The notes: a model not told the origin generated them from the letters alone. A stretch of 64,000 bases of DNA from Megamerina dolium (GCA_963854835.1 OY978527.1:42730040-42794039), one strand, 5' to 3'. Shown: positions 25,122 through 38,176, counted from the stretch's first letter. Numbers and translations: made by a program.

Positions 25122-27790
25122 TCTAACATATAAGTATGTATGTGTATATTTATGGTAAACATATCACATAGCAAATTAAATGTGACATATTTATGTAAAG
25201 GCAACTGATCATTTGTTAAATTTTAAACAAATTATTTAAAAAAAACTTTTGAAGACACACTTGACATGAATTGACCACTATGCAGCGGCAATGAGTACCA
25301 TCTAAAAGTACATAAAACGTATTTAAGAGAAAACGATGCAAGGTAATGTTTTACTTATGACTATTGCTAGTTCTATGTCTTAGTATACACTTAAGCAAAT
25401 TTATTGATGATTGTACGATTAATCAATTGAGAAATTAGAAATTTATGAGCTCAAACAAATCTTTAATGAAAACTGTGATGCATTTGGAAATAATTACTTT
25501 TTATATTCGGTTTTATATATTGCTGATGACTTTTTAAGCCATTTTTATATAAATCATATTATTTTGACTAGTATTTCTTGTTCCATAGTAGAAAATCTTA
25601 AAATAAAAAGAATCCATAACCAAGTTAAGGTGTTTTTTTTTCTCCTATCCACCATTTTTTCATTACACAGTTTAACAGTTGAATAGAAAACTATTACAAA
25701 TTTTTATGATTTTTCCCAAAATATAAAAAAGGTAAAAAATCACGGTGAAATGATAACAATAAAATGAAAATATAACTATAAGTTTTATTAGCGTGATGGA
25801 TCTAGTGTCTTACGATACTAGAATTCTCTGTTGATTGATATATTGCATAGATTACATTTTCTTCAGGCATAACTTAAATCTTCTCTAGAACGAAAGGAAA
25901 ATCAATAAAGCTGGGGAGGAAACACTAGAATATCAATTACATATATTACTATATAACGTTAAAGCCATGCCGAGCTTTGAACGAATTTTTTTATATACCT
26001 TCCAGCGCTTATTTCTATGTAAAAATATAATAAGAACCACGTACTATATATCGATTAAAACGAGAAAATTCTGAGTCAAATATTTTTGTTTTTAGTACGA
26101 ATTTGATATGCGCATTCCCCATCATTAAATGCGTCATAAGGATATGATAAAGTCCAAAAAGTGAAAAATGTCAGAGTTCAAATATTTTCATATTTATTTC
26201 TTAAAATTGTACTTTTCATAACAAAAAAATTGTAATTTCAATACAAATTTATATAAGAAAATATTAGATAATGCAAATTATATTCTCAACACAACATTCT
26301 GTTTTATACGAATGGAATATCATTATCAGCATCACAACATAATCATCATCATCATTATCATCATTATCTGTATCCATTTAGTTGAACTTCATCACTTTTA
26401 CTTTAGCTTTCATTTTTTATTTATATTAACTAGTGGGTATCCTTTCGACTATAAATTCACCCCCATTTATCTTCAACTAAGCGTAAATGATGAATTTCGG
26501 TATAGAAGAATAGTTTCCATTAAAATTAACAAGCAAACTAACATACATAGAGTAGAGATATGTTGTAAAAATTGGTTTAAAGAGGCAGAAAAAGCAACAT
26601 CTCATAATAACAACAATGTCAAATCGGTCTGATAGTTTGATAGTATGATGTACTATATATATATTTTCCAACAATTCTTCATATGATGTTGTTGTGTTCA
26701 TGTTTACGTCCATATATGTACATATATGAAAGTTTTGTGTTTATTCACGCCAAGAATGTCCTTTTACATTTTCATCCATTGCAACATATAGGCAACATGT
26801 CATCCATATGATTTGATGTCTCTTTGCATTAAACAAAAATCAAAAAAAAAAAATTTAAAGAGATATATAAAGTAGCTATTCTAAATGTTATACAAAATGT
26901 TGAGCACATTCAAACAAGCAGAGTCCCTAATACTTTGACTTAACTAATATCGAAAGGTTTTGCATCAACATGCCTAAGAAGACGGAAACAATTTTAATAA
27001 TAAAAGAAAAAAAAAACAGAATTTGCTTTTATCATTTTTTCACTCTGTGATTTCTTTTAATGGTTTTTCTAAAGGTCAAAGTTTTTAGACACTGTCACAG
27101 TTGATGTCAAAGTCACCATATAATGCCAATGTAACATTCATGGGTATTCATTTGCTCGGAAACATTCATTTGATGTTAATATGTGAATTGAAGCAAAAGA
27201 CGTATTTCTCTTTTACAACTCTCTTTTAAGCATGTCAATATTTTGCAGTTCTACTAGAACAATTTAAGGTCATTTATATTAGTACATCATATGGATTGTA
27301 GTATTTTACTTGTCATTTGAGTTTATCTACAACACAAAATCTGTTCATTTTTATTAATGTCAAAATAAGCAGGTATGTTAAAAAATATTGAAAGTTCAAT
27401 TTAAGATTTTTACAAGTAGGCTTCAATAAGAAATTTGTGATATTAATCTGTCAGATGTGACTCTCGTATTATTTGTGAATTGGTCCAAGACTCCATCGTC
27501 AACTTCAAGGATATGTTATGGTTAATTACTAATCAGTAAGCTACAATCACGTCATTGATGCAGTGAGCTTTACATGGGTTGAGCCTCTAAATACTGTACT
27601 TATATTCGATCAAAATTCACTTATCCTCTGATGAAGGCAGACGAGCACCAATCTCTTAATTTACAGTCCCCAATAAGGCAGTAAGCAACAGTGCTGTCTC
27701 TCAACTACTTTATAATTATAAATATACAGACAGTTAGCACTAAGATGTAGGCTCTGAAGGATGCTTTGATCGAGCTGCTCTTGCCGTGCA
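25122..27790. other. AT-rich stretch, nothing recognised
   Basis: There is a CAT/ATC-rich patch at 26322-26372. No open frame has a recognisable domain. Confidence 0.4.
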
Positions 27791-28057
27791 GTGTTGAAGG
27801 GAGCTTACTTACAGTGGCTGATTCTGAACAGAAGAATCTTTATTCAGAGCATTCGCACAGAGCTCTGGAGAATATTTTGCTTTGAAAATTGCTAATGTCC
27901 GAAGAATTACTAGAAGAACTTAAGAACAGTCCAGCACCTTTAATAGAATATGTTAAATCGTTCACTGCTATTAAATTTGTCGCGACGGGGATTCGAACTC
28001 ACCACTTAGGACCCATACACGGCAGACCAACACACTAAGCAACTGAACTAGGGCATC
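27790..28057 (-). mobile_element. Divergent tRNA-derived SINE (copy E)
   Basis: The minus strand has a tRNA-like head with a perfect A box TAGTTCAGTTG (28040-28050) and B box AGTTCGAATCC (27988-27998), followed by a body running towards 27790. The body is recognisably related to the other SINEs. The segment with ACAGAGCTCT...TGCTAATGTCCGAAGAATTACT lines up with the ACAGAGTTCT...TGTTACTGTCGGAAGAATTGCC segment of copy A, but is much more diverged. It is either an older copy or a different subfamily. The left border is uncertain. Confidence 0.6.
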
Positions 28058-28131
28058 AACTTTGTATCCACTTGCAATATTTAATACTTTAACTTATCCT
28101 TCTTTCCCCTCTTTCTCTTTCCCTTCCTATC

Positions 28132-28150
28132 GCTCTCTCTCTCTCTCTCT
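28132..28150. repeat. (CT)n microsatellite
   Basis: About nine CT dinucleotides in a pyrimidine-rich stretch. Confidence 0.9.
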
Positions 28151-28369
28151 TTCCCTCTCCTTGGTTTCCTTTTGTTGGACATATTACTATTTAATCATCA
28201 TAAAAACGAAATACACCCTTTATACAATTCGCAAAGTTATCACCAAAGGGAGAAAAAAAAATGTATTTTGCATAAAGTCATTCAAATACAAGCACATTAT
28301 ATTAATGTATGAAAATGTAAATAAAAAATCTCTTTTTGATTTTCTCTGATGAACAGTAAGAGAAATAAA

Positions 28370-30013
28370 AAAAAATCTCCTTACAGTCGGCTGGGGCCGA
28401 CCAAACTATACCCTGCATATGTAGATTTATATATAAAAAGTTTACTCGAATATCCAACTTTTCTTTTATTTCCACTTTTCGAGAAACAATTTTTGCATAT
28501 ACTACTAATTTACACCCGAAATATGGTTGACTTTGACGAAGTAAAAGGATTTTAAGATAATTCCGAGGCTTAGTATGGGAGCTATATAAAAAGTGGGCGT
28601 GGCTTACCACTTTCTAGTAAATCCAATTAATTTTTCAATGTTAATCCACACCTTAAATTTGGTGTCCTACGTTGAATAGTTATGGTGGTTAACATTTTTG
28701 TTTAATTTCCTCAACTTTGTATGGGAGCCCCAATAAGAAGTGGGCGTGGTACGCTGATTTTTCGCCAGATTATTTCCGACTACGATATTAATTTAAGTGT
28801 CAATTATGGTTATTGTAGACATAAGATTGCCTAAGTTACAGCTGTTTCAATTTAAAATTTGTATGGGGGCTACGATAAACACTGGGCGTGGTGCGCCCAT
28901 TTTCTGTGAGCCTAGTTGCTCGTACAATACTAATCCATACCCTAAGTCTCGTTGTCCTAGGCTAAATGGTTTGTAAGCTATGGAGCTTAAAATTTTAGTT
29001 TAATTCACTCGACTTTGTATGGGAGACCCATGAAGGAGTGGGCGTGGCACACTGATTTTCTGCCAGATTTTTGCCGACTGCGATATTAATTTAAGTGTCA
29101 ATTATGGTTATTCTAGACAGAAGATTGCCGAAGTTACAGCTGTTTCAATTTAAAATTTGTATGGGGGCTACGATAAACAGTGGGCGTGGTGCGCCCATTT
29201 TCTGTGAGCCTAGTTGCTCGTACAATACTAATCCACACCTTAAATCTCGTTATTCTACGCTGAATAGTTTGCAAGTTATAACCGGTAACATTTTTTTTAA
29301 TTTCCGCAACTTTGTATGGGAGATCCAAAAAGGAGTGGGCGTGGCACATTGATTTTCTGCCATATTATTTCCGACTACCGTGTTAATCTAAGTGTCAATT
29401 ATGGTTATTCTAGACAGAAGATTGTAGAAGTTACAGCAGTTTCAATTTAAAAGAAGTACAGGCACTTTGTATGGGAGCTACGCTAGAAAGTAGGCGTGGC
29501 TCATCCACTTTTGGTGAGGTTATATAGTAGTATAATATAACTCTATGTGCAAAATATTGTTGTCCCAAGTGGTATATTGTGTGAGTTATAGCAAGTTAAA
29601 GATTTTGAAAATTTCGAGGTTAGTCGCTTTGAATGCTTGGTGTGGGCGTGGTTATTGACCGATCATGCCCAATATCAATCCCCTCCGTACCCTTGGATCA
29701 TAGATTACTTATGCCAAATTTCATCGAAATAGCTCAATATTTACTCAAGTTATCGTGCGAACCAGCCAGGTGACAGACAGACGGACGGACGGACGGACGG
29801 ACGGACGGACGGACGGACGGACGGACGGACGGACGGACGGACGGACGGACGGACGGACGGACGGACGGACGGACATCGTTAAATCGAAAATTTAATCGAC
29901 GCTGATCACGAATATATATCCATGTCTATATCTCCGGAGATTCCTTCAAGTGGACACAAACATCTGACCGAAATGAATATACCATGCATATTGCATTATG
30001 CAGGGTATAAAAA
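28370..30013 (+). mobile_element. mini-me/Helentron-like repeat element (copy 1)
   Basis: A 1.64-kb non-coding element, nearly identical to the one at 44264-46124 but with unrelated flanks, so both are independent insertions. Near the 5' end is a hairpin GTCGGC-TGGG-GCCGAC (28386-28401), then TATACCCTGCATA. The 3' end carries the inverse TATGCAGGGTATA. The middle consists of related units, each with GTGGGCGTGG, starting at about 28799, 29097 and 29394. Near the 3' end is a (GGAC)n tract, a conserved core of about 35 bp, and AATATATAT. The order (GTCY)n - core - (TA)n on the opposite strand is the published signature of dipteran mini-me elements, later grouped with DINE-1 as Helentron derivatives. 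Assignment is by that architecture; open frames within it are incidental. Confidence 0.7.
29781..29874. repeat. (GGAC)n microsatellite inside the element
   Basis: About 23 tandem GACG/GGAC units preceded by GACAGACA. The sister element at 44264 has fewer than four units at the same place. Confidence 0.95.
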
Positions 30014-31223
30014 CTACGATAAAAATGATGATAAATAAATCTTTTTCTCAATTTACCTTTCTTCGAATTACGCGTTTTTTTTTTCGCTTGTATTTTAACA
30101 GCAATTTTTAATACTGTAATTTTATAATTTTTTTTTTTATATATTTTTTTTTTTTTTGCTTCTTTACATTATTACATGCATGTTTATATGTACGTTTGCT
30201 ATTTTAAGTTGTTCTATCAAATTGTGTGTGCGGTTGCCTTGAAATGTAATTTATTGGAAATGTAAATTTTTAAATATTTATCAATGTATACATGAATACG
30301 TACCTACCTACCTACTTTTTGTATTGAGTGCACTCCGCATGTTGGCTGCAGACAGCGATCGCTGGAAAAACAGCCAACATTTTGGTGCAAAAAAATTAAA
30401 AAAGAATAATGTATGTAAATTTTTTTGCATGTTGAATCTCACTGTAAAATGTAATTTTCATAATTCTTTTTATTTTTTTTTTTATTCTCATTTTTTGTGG
30501 AAATTTCCCTTTTTAGTTCTTTCCAAACGAGCTGAAGTGTAAAACTTGAATCTGTAGCAAAAATTGTAATAATTTTGAGTATGTATTTTATTTTTTTTTT
30601 TATTCGTCCACAAAATTAAATTGCAAGTACATATTAAATTTAATATAATATAATGAATTGTGCCAATTGACATTTCATGTTATCATACTGTGATCAAAGA
30701 AATACACTTTTTGATATTTTGCATAAGATCCCTTTCTCAAAGATCTGAAAAAAATTCGACCATTGAAACCATCATCCATTATTGCTGGTGAACGGTGGAA
30801 ATCGGTAAGCAAATATTGAATTTAAATGTATTATCTACGATTTACTAATATTACTATGCTGCCATTATGGTAGAATAATCGGATATGAAACCTTTAAATA
30901 TTTATGTGCTTCAGAATCTCACACTATGGTCTTCAATATTTCTAACCACATGTCATTCTAGACATAGGCTAAGCATTACTATCATCTTCAATAGCACTTC
31001 TACTAATTACTCAATGGATTATCGAATTTAAAATTTCCAAAAACTATATATTTACATGCAATATTTCCGATCTCTTTTGTTTTTCATATGCTCACCTCGT
31101 CATCTGCATACACTACATACATACATATAAGAGCGAACCTAAGAACTATTTGAGTTTTCGTCTGATAGACTAAGTAAAACCGCAACAATACGAATTACAA
31201 AATGTACACACAAATATACAATA
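30014..31223. other. AT-rich stretch, nothing recognised
   Basis: Long T runs (30130-30160, 30470-30485, 30590-30602) and ACCT repeats at 30302-30313. No gene recognised. Confidence 0.4.
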
Positions 31224-32260
31224 TATTTGGTGTTCGAAAAAGTTTGGTAACAAATTGTCGGTCGAAGGCTCTAAAATGTAACATCTCTGGTAATATTAAT
31301 TGCATCTTGCTACACTATAGCTTATTTGAAAGGTGCCATTTTAAGCTTCATTTTGTAAGAAGACATTATTCTGTGAAAAGTTATCTATGTTTAAAAATGA
31401 GTGAAAATTCGGTATATTATTGTCATATTTTGCTCTTCTATTATAGAAAATGTAAGAATGCGTCACAGGTTGCTGAAAAATTTCGTAGAGTTTATGGAGA
31501 CGATGCTGTAACAAAAGAACAGTAGCGAAGTGCTTTGGTGGTTTTCGATCTGATAATTTTGATGTTTGATGTTAAACGGAACGAAATCGAACCTGTTCTG
31601 AAGCGAATGATGAAAAATGAATGACGTATGACTATTTTTTTTAAAAAGATCATGGAGGAACCCAGGTGAAGCTTTGCAAACGTTGGCAAAGCCATGATTG
31701 ACCCCAAGAAAGGTAACGCTGCATGTCTGGTGGGATTAGAAGGGAATTGTTCATTATGATCTTCTACAACCAAATAATCAAACGATTGATTCTGACCTTT
31801 ATTGTCAACTATGAATGATATTGAGCCAAGCAATTCACTTGAAGCGGTCAGAATTGATCAACAGAAGAAGTGTTGTGTTTCATAATGACAACGCGAGACT
31901 ACATACCTCTTTGATGACCCGGCAGAAACTGAGAAAGCTTGGCGGGGAAGTTTTAATACATCCACCATATAGCCCGGACCTTGCACCTTCAGATTATAAT
32001 TTGTTTTGATCTCTGCAGAACTCTATTAATGGTGTAAATTTAAATTCCATAGAATCCTGCAAAACGCACTTAGATCAGTTTTTCGATCTGAAAACACAGA
32101 AGTTCTACAAAGATGGAATATTGGCTCTAACCCAAAAATGGCAAAAGGTTATCGATCAAAACGGCACATATTTGGTTTAATAAAGCTCTTTTCAAATATA
32201 AGAAAAGAAAATGTTTCATTTTTGGTAAAATTTGCAACCGATCTTTTGCGAACACCCTAT
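31224..32260 (+). mobile_element. mariner element, decayed
   Basis: The left end GGTGTTCGAAAAAGTTTGGT (from about 31229) matches the reverse complement of the right end (GGTGTTCGCAAAAGATCGGT, ending about 32257). Both lie beside TATA, as expected for TA insertion. The length of about 1.04 kb implies some internal loss relative to a full mariner. Confidence 0.8.
31397..32180 (+). pseudogene. mariner transposase with several stops
   Basis: The frame opens at ATG 31397 and reads 'CKNASQVAEKFRRVYGDDAV' before a TAG near 31523. Much of the HTH region and the first-Asp region is eroded. A well-kept C-terminal half (about 31855-32178) contains 'VVFHNDNARLHTS' and 'HPPYSPDLAPSDYNLF'. The Asp residues of DNAR and APSD have exactly 34 residues between them, as in DD34D mariner transposases. 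The frame then passes a stop directly after NLF and ends with 'WQKVIDQNGTYLV'. The first catalytic Asp is not identifiable. It is a different lineage from the copy at 15122, judged by TIR sequence and protein detail. Confidence 0.85.
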
Positions 32261-33612
32261 ATGAATATGTATATGTTCATACTATGTACATGCATATATT
32301 AGTACAGAGGAACATGACATATCTCGCACTGATGCTTTGAAAAATTCACGCAAAGAACCAGAGTGTTAGTATTTTAAATTTTTTCTTCCTATCTCACAAA
32401 GTAGAACTCTTTGTCATTGACATGTCTGTCTAAATATATACACATTTTCAAACTGGTCTTCGAAAAATATACAGAAGGGTCATATTCAATATAAGAGAAT
32501 GAATGTTCTTACATACATATACATAATATACATGTATGACCACAATCGACATTTGCAATAGAACTATGTCTGAACCCATTTTGTGCTCTTTCTTTGTTAT
32601 TGCATGTGTGTGTGTGTTTTTTTTTTCTGTACTTTTCACTTTGTCACATTACTCGTAGTTTACACATCCATACTTGTTATGCGTGGGTACACATAGTATT
32701 GCTGGTATTTTGACCACAAAAGTGTTGTAAAATACTAACTGCAATGTGCATTTATTTAGTATCCAATAATATTGCTGTTGTTGTTGGTGCTACTTTTTAT
32801 TGTTGTTATTGTTGTTGTAACAGACCACAAAGCGAATAATTGAAATTGTTGGAACACTAAGCGTATCTCTGCAACTAGTTACAACTGGTTACAACTACAA
32901 AGCAACAATTGCATGATACTGGACTAATATGAATACAAAGTTCTATGTTCTATATGTGTATATGTATGTCTATATGTAAAAACTATAAGTATGAATCTTC
33001 ATTTTTAAATTTAAACCCATAAAACTGAACTGTGTCTAGAAAAGAAATTTAAATTTGAAGAAGCCAAAAGTTTTGTCTCAGACTATATTTATGGATTCTC
33101 TTTCGAGTACATGAGTAAAATGAACCTGATGTGAATTGACCTGAATTTTTTTTTCAGACATAGAGAGCTGCTCTTCAACAAGTGCTCCATTATATTGATG
33201 TAAATATCGAATAAAGAATATTCTAGAATTATTGCAGCCATCTAATTAACTGATGTTTTTTTTTTTTTTTTTGTTTTTTGTTGAGAAGCATTTAAAATGC
33301 TGAAGCAGAACCTTTATACTGAGAAATACTTTATATACTTTATTGCATAAATAAGTCTTCCAAGGCTGAAAATATTTCCTCAGAAAGGTCAAACTGAAAG
33401 GAAATTAAATAAAATTCATTATTCAGGCAATAAATTGAAATATGAATGTATAAGTCTTAAAAAATTCTAAAACAAATTTAGTTGATATTATTGTATGGTT
33501 ATGGTTATTCTTGGATTTAGGGTAGCATATATTTAATCAAAAGGAATTTTTGCCTCATATTGCTCGAAAAGAGATATTGAGCACCTGAGTAGCACGTAGA
33601 TATTATGTAAAC
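32261..33612. other. AT-rich stretch with GTT-rich patch
   Basis: Contains a GTT-rich patch at 32775-32820, a GT run at 32606-32618 and a T run at 33256-33272. No gene recognised. Confidence 0.4.
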
Positions 33613-33650
33613 TACATTCGCAAGTAAGTAAGTAAGTAAGTACATTCGCA
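33613..33650. mobile_element. Tail-only retroposon insertion with 10-bp duplication
   Basis: An 18-bp (AGTA)n tract (33623-33640) lies between exact 10-bp direct repeats TACATTCGCA (33613-33622 and 33641-33650). The tract has the same sequence as the 3' tail of the RTE-like LINE at 11319-13130, whose target duplications are also 10 bp. The simplest reading is a LINE insertion that stopped after copying only its tail repeat. Confidence 0.55.
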
Positions 33651-35078
33651 CCTGCCAAATGATTCAAAGCAGCAATTATTAGGAATTTACAACTTCCCTA
33701 TGACCTCCATTACGATTACATGTAATATAGATATTCATCTATTGTGCCATATTATGTAAATCTACGAATATTTCACTATGGTAAACTTAATATATTTATA
33801 TTCCCATACAAATCGATATGTTCATACTCGTAAGTAACTGCATACATTCGAATGTGTTAATGTATGTTTATGTCTTCTTCTTTTCTTTCATAATTCTATG
33901 GAAAATATTACAAGGTCGCTGCTCAATAAGCAAAATATTCAAAATATGAGTGTCAGCGAATTTATAAATATTTCTTAAACCTATATTGTGCTTCAAAAAA
34001 AAATAATAGTTAGGGGGAATGAGCACAAAGGTACAAATATGTTTGTACCTTAACAATAGACAATTTATTAGCATATTTACTACTAAGACACTCCCTCGCG
34101 ACTTACTTAAGAAAAAAATTAATTGTATACGTGGAGTAAATACTTATAAAAGAGCGAAGACGAAAAAATGTTTCAGTTACTTGGAAAATAAACACAATGT
34201 TCAATAATTTTATATTTCTTATTTTTTTTTCTTCTCGCCCCTGAATTAAATTTGTGTTCTACATTTGTGATGAAATTTATATTTATTATATCAATAGAAC
34301 ACAAATCGAACTTAGAATTGAAATAATTTTAAAGCATAATTTAGAATTCTAAAACAATTCAATTTTAAGTTTCTTTAAATAATATTAAGAGCTATATATT
34401 TTTTTCATTCTTGAGAATTTCATTGATAAGTACAAGCACAATATTCCATCGATTCATTGTATCACCATATAGTTAACTATCAAATGTAAATTTCCTTAAA
34501 CTAAACATCATTTTCATATTCTAGTTCATTGAACTCGAAATTACAATTGTCTGCATGTGCTCACTTGGTGGCATTATTTAGTAGTGTTCATATTGCCACC
34601 TCATTAGCTTATAATGACATTTATTCTATTCCAACAATACTGTGTGATTCACATAATAGATTAAGCTATTTTCTCTAATAAAATCGAAAACAAATAACAG
34701 CATATGAACAATAATACCATTAATAAATTACTCCAATTATTCTTTTATGTTTTCATTTGTTCGATTCATACTTATATAAATTTTCTGCTATTTCAATTGT
34801 TCGACAAAACGATTCTTTAGAAGAAATATGTATATATGTAGATATAATAAATCCTTGATTTTATTACTTGATACCAGCAATAAGCAAATTGGTTGGAAGA
34901 TATAGTCAAAGTATTTTTCTCTCGAAACCTTAAGGACTATTTTCAAAGAAAATCTCGTAGAGTGTTCATTTCTTTCTTCCAAGTAAAGCTTGGTAGCACC
35001 TTTGGTTTGATTGATCTTCCAGTAAACCTAATTACAAACGAAAATTAGAATCTATTGTTATTTAAAAACAGAATTGTG
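33651..35078. other. AT-rich stretch, nothing recognised
   Basis: No gene, tRNA-like box or terminal repeat seen. Confidence 0.4.
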
Positions 35079-35375
35079 GGTGGCATAGATCTGTGGTTGG
35101 TGCGTTGGTCTCATGATCCATAGGTCGTGGGTTCAATCCCCAGCTGAGGCAATTTTAATATCAAAATGATTTTACTTTCGAACGATCCCATCTGTCAGCA
35201 AACAATTGGCTTACTGAGAGCAACATTCTAGTATGAACAAATGATTCTAAAAGAGCTATGTGACAAAGATTAGAAAAATTTTAGGATTTGCCATTCGGAA
35301 CCGTCTGATATAAATAGGTCCCCTCTAATACTGTCGAACAATAATATGCACAACAATACTGGAAGAGAAGCTCGG
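35079..35375 (+). mobile_element. tRNA-derived SINE (copy D)
   Basis: The tRNA-like head has A-box-like TAGATCTGTGG (35086-35096) and B box GGTTCAATCCC (35130-35140). The body follows that of the 18469 copy to the end at GAAGCTCGG, with the shared CGTCTGATATAAATAGGTCC-type segment near 35310. It is more diverged than copy C. The sequence after 35375 (up to about 35430) may be flanking DNA or a subfamily-specific tail. Confidence 0.75.
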
Positions 35376-35459
35376 TGGTATCACTTTTCTGACCTAAGAT
35401 TGGCGTCTCAGAAAAAGTGCAGCCACAATAACCTAACCTAACTGTTCATTTTTATAATT

Positions 35460-35790
35460 TTTAGAGCAATCGAAAAAAAATTGTACATTGTCATTGACAA
35501 TCAAAAAACTGGACTAAGCGCTAAGGTTACTAAGACGTACAAGAAATCGTGAGTAGGTTGCAAGATATCGGCGTAACAGTCGAAACAGCTTCGAAATTAT
35601 TGGGACACTATGACAACGAAAAACAGTTTTAAGGGAATCTTGAAGCAAATTATGAAGTGGTCTTGGTCTTATATTTTGGAGTGAACCTTAAAATCTGTAA
35701 ATTCTTTAACGGATCCCCACTGAGAGGTAAAGATACGGAGTGCGAAAGTTCGAAAAAAATGTTTCCAAAGAAAAATTGATGGAGATCGGT
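35460..35790 (+). pseudogene. Possible pogo/Tigger-type N-terminal remnant
   Basis: In one frame there is 'LYIVIDNQKTGLSAKVTKTY', which resembles the first helix-turn-helix of CENP-B/Tigger-type transposases. In another frame, further on, 'NGSPLRGKD' sits where these families have I-S-G-P-L-x-x-K. The frames are interrupted and no DDE domain follows. The resemblance is short and could be chance. Confidence 0.2.
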
Positions 35791-37240
35791 AATACATGTG
35801 ATGCTTCTAGGTTTCATCCCTCGACAGCTATGTGGATAATTTTCAATTCTCCCATGTTTTTTCGTTAATTGTGTATGGCAGTCTCCTTAAGAGATAAAAA
35901 TAAAGGTTAAATTTGTTAAAATTGTTAGAAAGACATACCTAAAAAGGTTTGGTCTAACATTTGACCAATTTAAAAACAATTTCTAAGCTCCTATGTGATT
36001 GTAAGTCAAGTAGTATGTATTTTTGCATTACTTTTGTATGTTAAAGGGTAAAGTTATAGGGTAGGTTAATTTTATTGGGGCGCACCTTAAAGGATAAAGG
36101 TAGTGGTAAGTATATTCCGGAAAATTTGTCTGTAGAAAATATTCAAGAGGGTAATTCGTACATTTCATCGCCCTGGGGGTGACTTCTGCGAAGCTGTGAG
36201 GTTATGGGTTGATTTTGTCTAATTTTTTTTCACTTTGACCTCGATGTGGCGCTATTTACTTCAACCTGTCCCCATATTTTTTTAATTCACATACTTTTTT
36301 GAAGGACATCACAAAATGGGAAATTATTGCATATCAAAATCCTAAAATCAAATATCAAGATTCCATTAGTCATGATCTCCATATGTCACCATCCCATAGC
36401 TAATGTGCATATGTACCTGTACACGAGTAAATTTATTATTGTCTTTTCTTTGATAAGACAAATCAGAAATTAAAGAAATCAAAAACACATCTCCTATAAA
36501 TTTGCTCATCTCCGGAATGTTAAATTTTTATATCCGTGTTCTATTAATTTATTTTATTGGTACAAGTATCTAGGTTATCATGTAAATATGTATATATGCA
36601 ATTATATTAATGTATAATAGATAAGTGGGATACTATTTCTTGTAATGCCCTATATTAATTATTAATGTATGTATAAATAATTACTTTTGGCAATACCGCA
36701 TACTACAAACATGCAATCAAATATGTAGAATATCCTTAACTCATACACAGTTTCTTATGGAAATACATTACATTACTTTAAAGGTTAATTGAATTGATAT
36801 TGAATTGAAATAGCTAAATAGAATCTCTAGTTTTCTCTTATGTAGTTTTCATGTTTTTCATTATTCATGTTCATATCGAATAATCCATCCATTTTAATGC
36901 TTCACAGAATCATTATCCGACAGTATATCTATCACTGTCTACTAGAATATGTCTAGTAAGTATATTCCATTTCCATTAGAGTTGATTTGCACTGAAATAA
37001 ATTTGTACAAATATTATCTATGCTTTATTTTATTTAAATGGAAACTTTAAAATTTAAACAATTTCATGCTTGACTATTGAATTATGTTTGTATGTATGCA
37101 TGCAAAAGTTACTTTTCAAGAATTTTATGTATTATTTTCCACACCAATAATAAAACATTTATGCTGACAATTTAACATTGCTTAAAATCATTCAACTGTA
37201 AACGTTACATAGTGTAATGAGATATTTCCATTTCTGTATT

Positions 37241-37261
37241 CGTGTGTGTGTGTGTGTGTGA
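37241..37261. repeat. (GT)n microsatellite
   Basis: About ten GT units. Confidence 0.9.
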
Positions 37262-37361
37262 TTTTAAGAAGAAGAAGAAAAACATCAAAATTAACTTTTA
37301 TTAGAAAGAAAATTAGCAAAAGAATGAGTGAATGTAGTAGTAAAAGTACAGTAAAAGTAAT

Positions 37362-37386
37362 TGTGTGTGTGTGTGTGTATGTGTGT
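37362..37386. repeat. (GT)n microsatellite, interrupted
   Basis: GT repeat with one TATG interruption. Confidence 0.85.
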
Positions 37387-38176
37387 TTCAGTAGTAGACG
37401 GACAAGTAAAGATAAATTAAGAGACAGACAGACAGATTGAGTGAATTTGAGCGTTTCGTCTGCCAAATGTGAGCAGACCAGACCAACACTCGACTGCCTG
37501 CCTGTCTGCAATATGTACCAGTACTACATATATATATTAATGGCAATTGTGGCAATATAAGACTATTGCTAATAATATTAGCAGAGAATAAAATGCTTGT
37601 ATATATATGTGTATAATACTTACGTATAAGTCTGTTACACTTTGTATTTGACTGCATTATTTACGCTTAAGTAAATGCATTGCTTTTGTGTGTAAGCGTA
37701 AAAGTTGGAATTTCTTAATTCTTCAACTACGCGCAAAGTTATGTCAATTGTCTGTATGTGAGATATCCATATTTGATGGTGAATGGAAATGTTCAACAAC
37801 TTAAATTGTAGTAAATATGGAAACTGCCGTAGTATGGCATCGTTTAATTTATGCTTATTTGTTAAATTAAAAAGTTAGTGCGATATTTGGGTTGTTTTAT
37901 TCTTTCTTTCTGTTGTTGATGTAGAACATCAACCTATTAATGATACTATTGCAATAATATTTAATCGATCATCATGTAATGACTTATATAAAAATATTAT
38001 ACATAGAAAATGTTATAACCAGTAAGCATTCAATTGGATATGTTTTTCAAAAAATTATATATTTTTTTTACTACATTACAATACTTCTATAAACTTACTG
38101 TTTGAAATTATTCAACTTTCGATTATAACAATCACGGTATGTATTAGCCCATATCCTAAGGGCCACATATCATAAG

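Noticed and set aside
28799..29352. Open frames of 70-100 codons on both strands in the mini-me-like copies
   Set aside because: They recur because the DNA unit is repeated (also at 44997 and 45294). They are in overlapping opposite frames and show no domain.
29781..29874. CRISPR-like or satellite array
   Set aside because: It is a tetranucleotide microsatellite without spacers, inside a known type of dipteran element.
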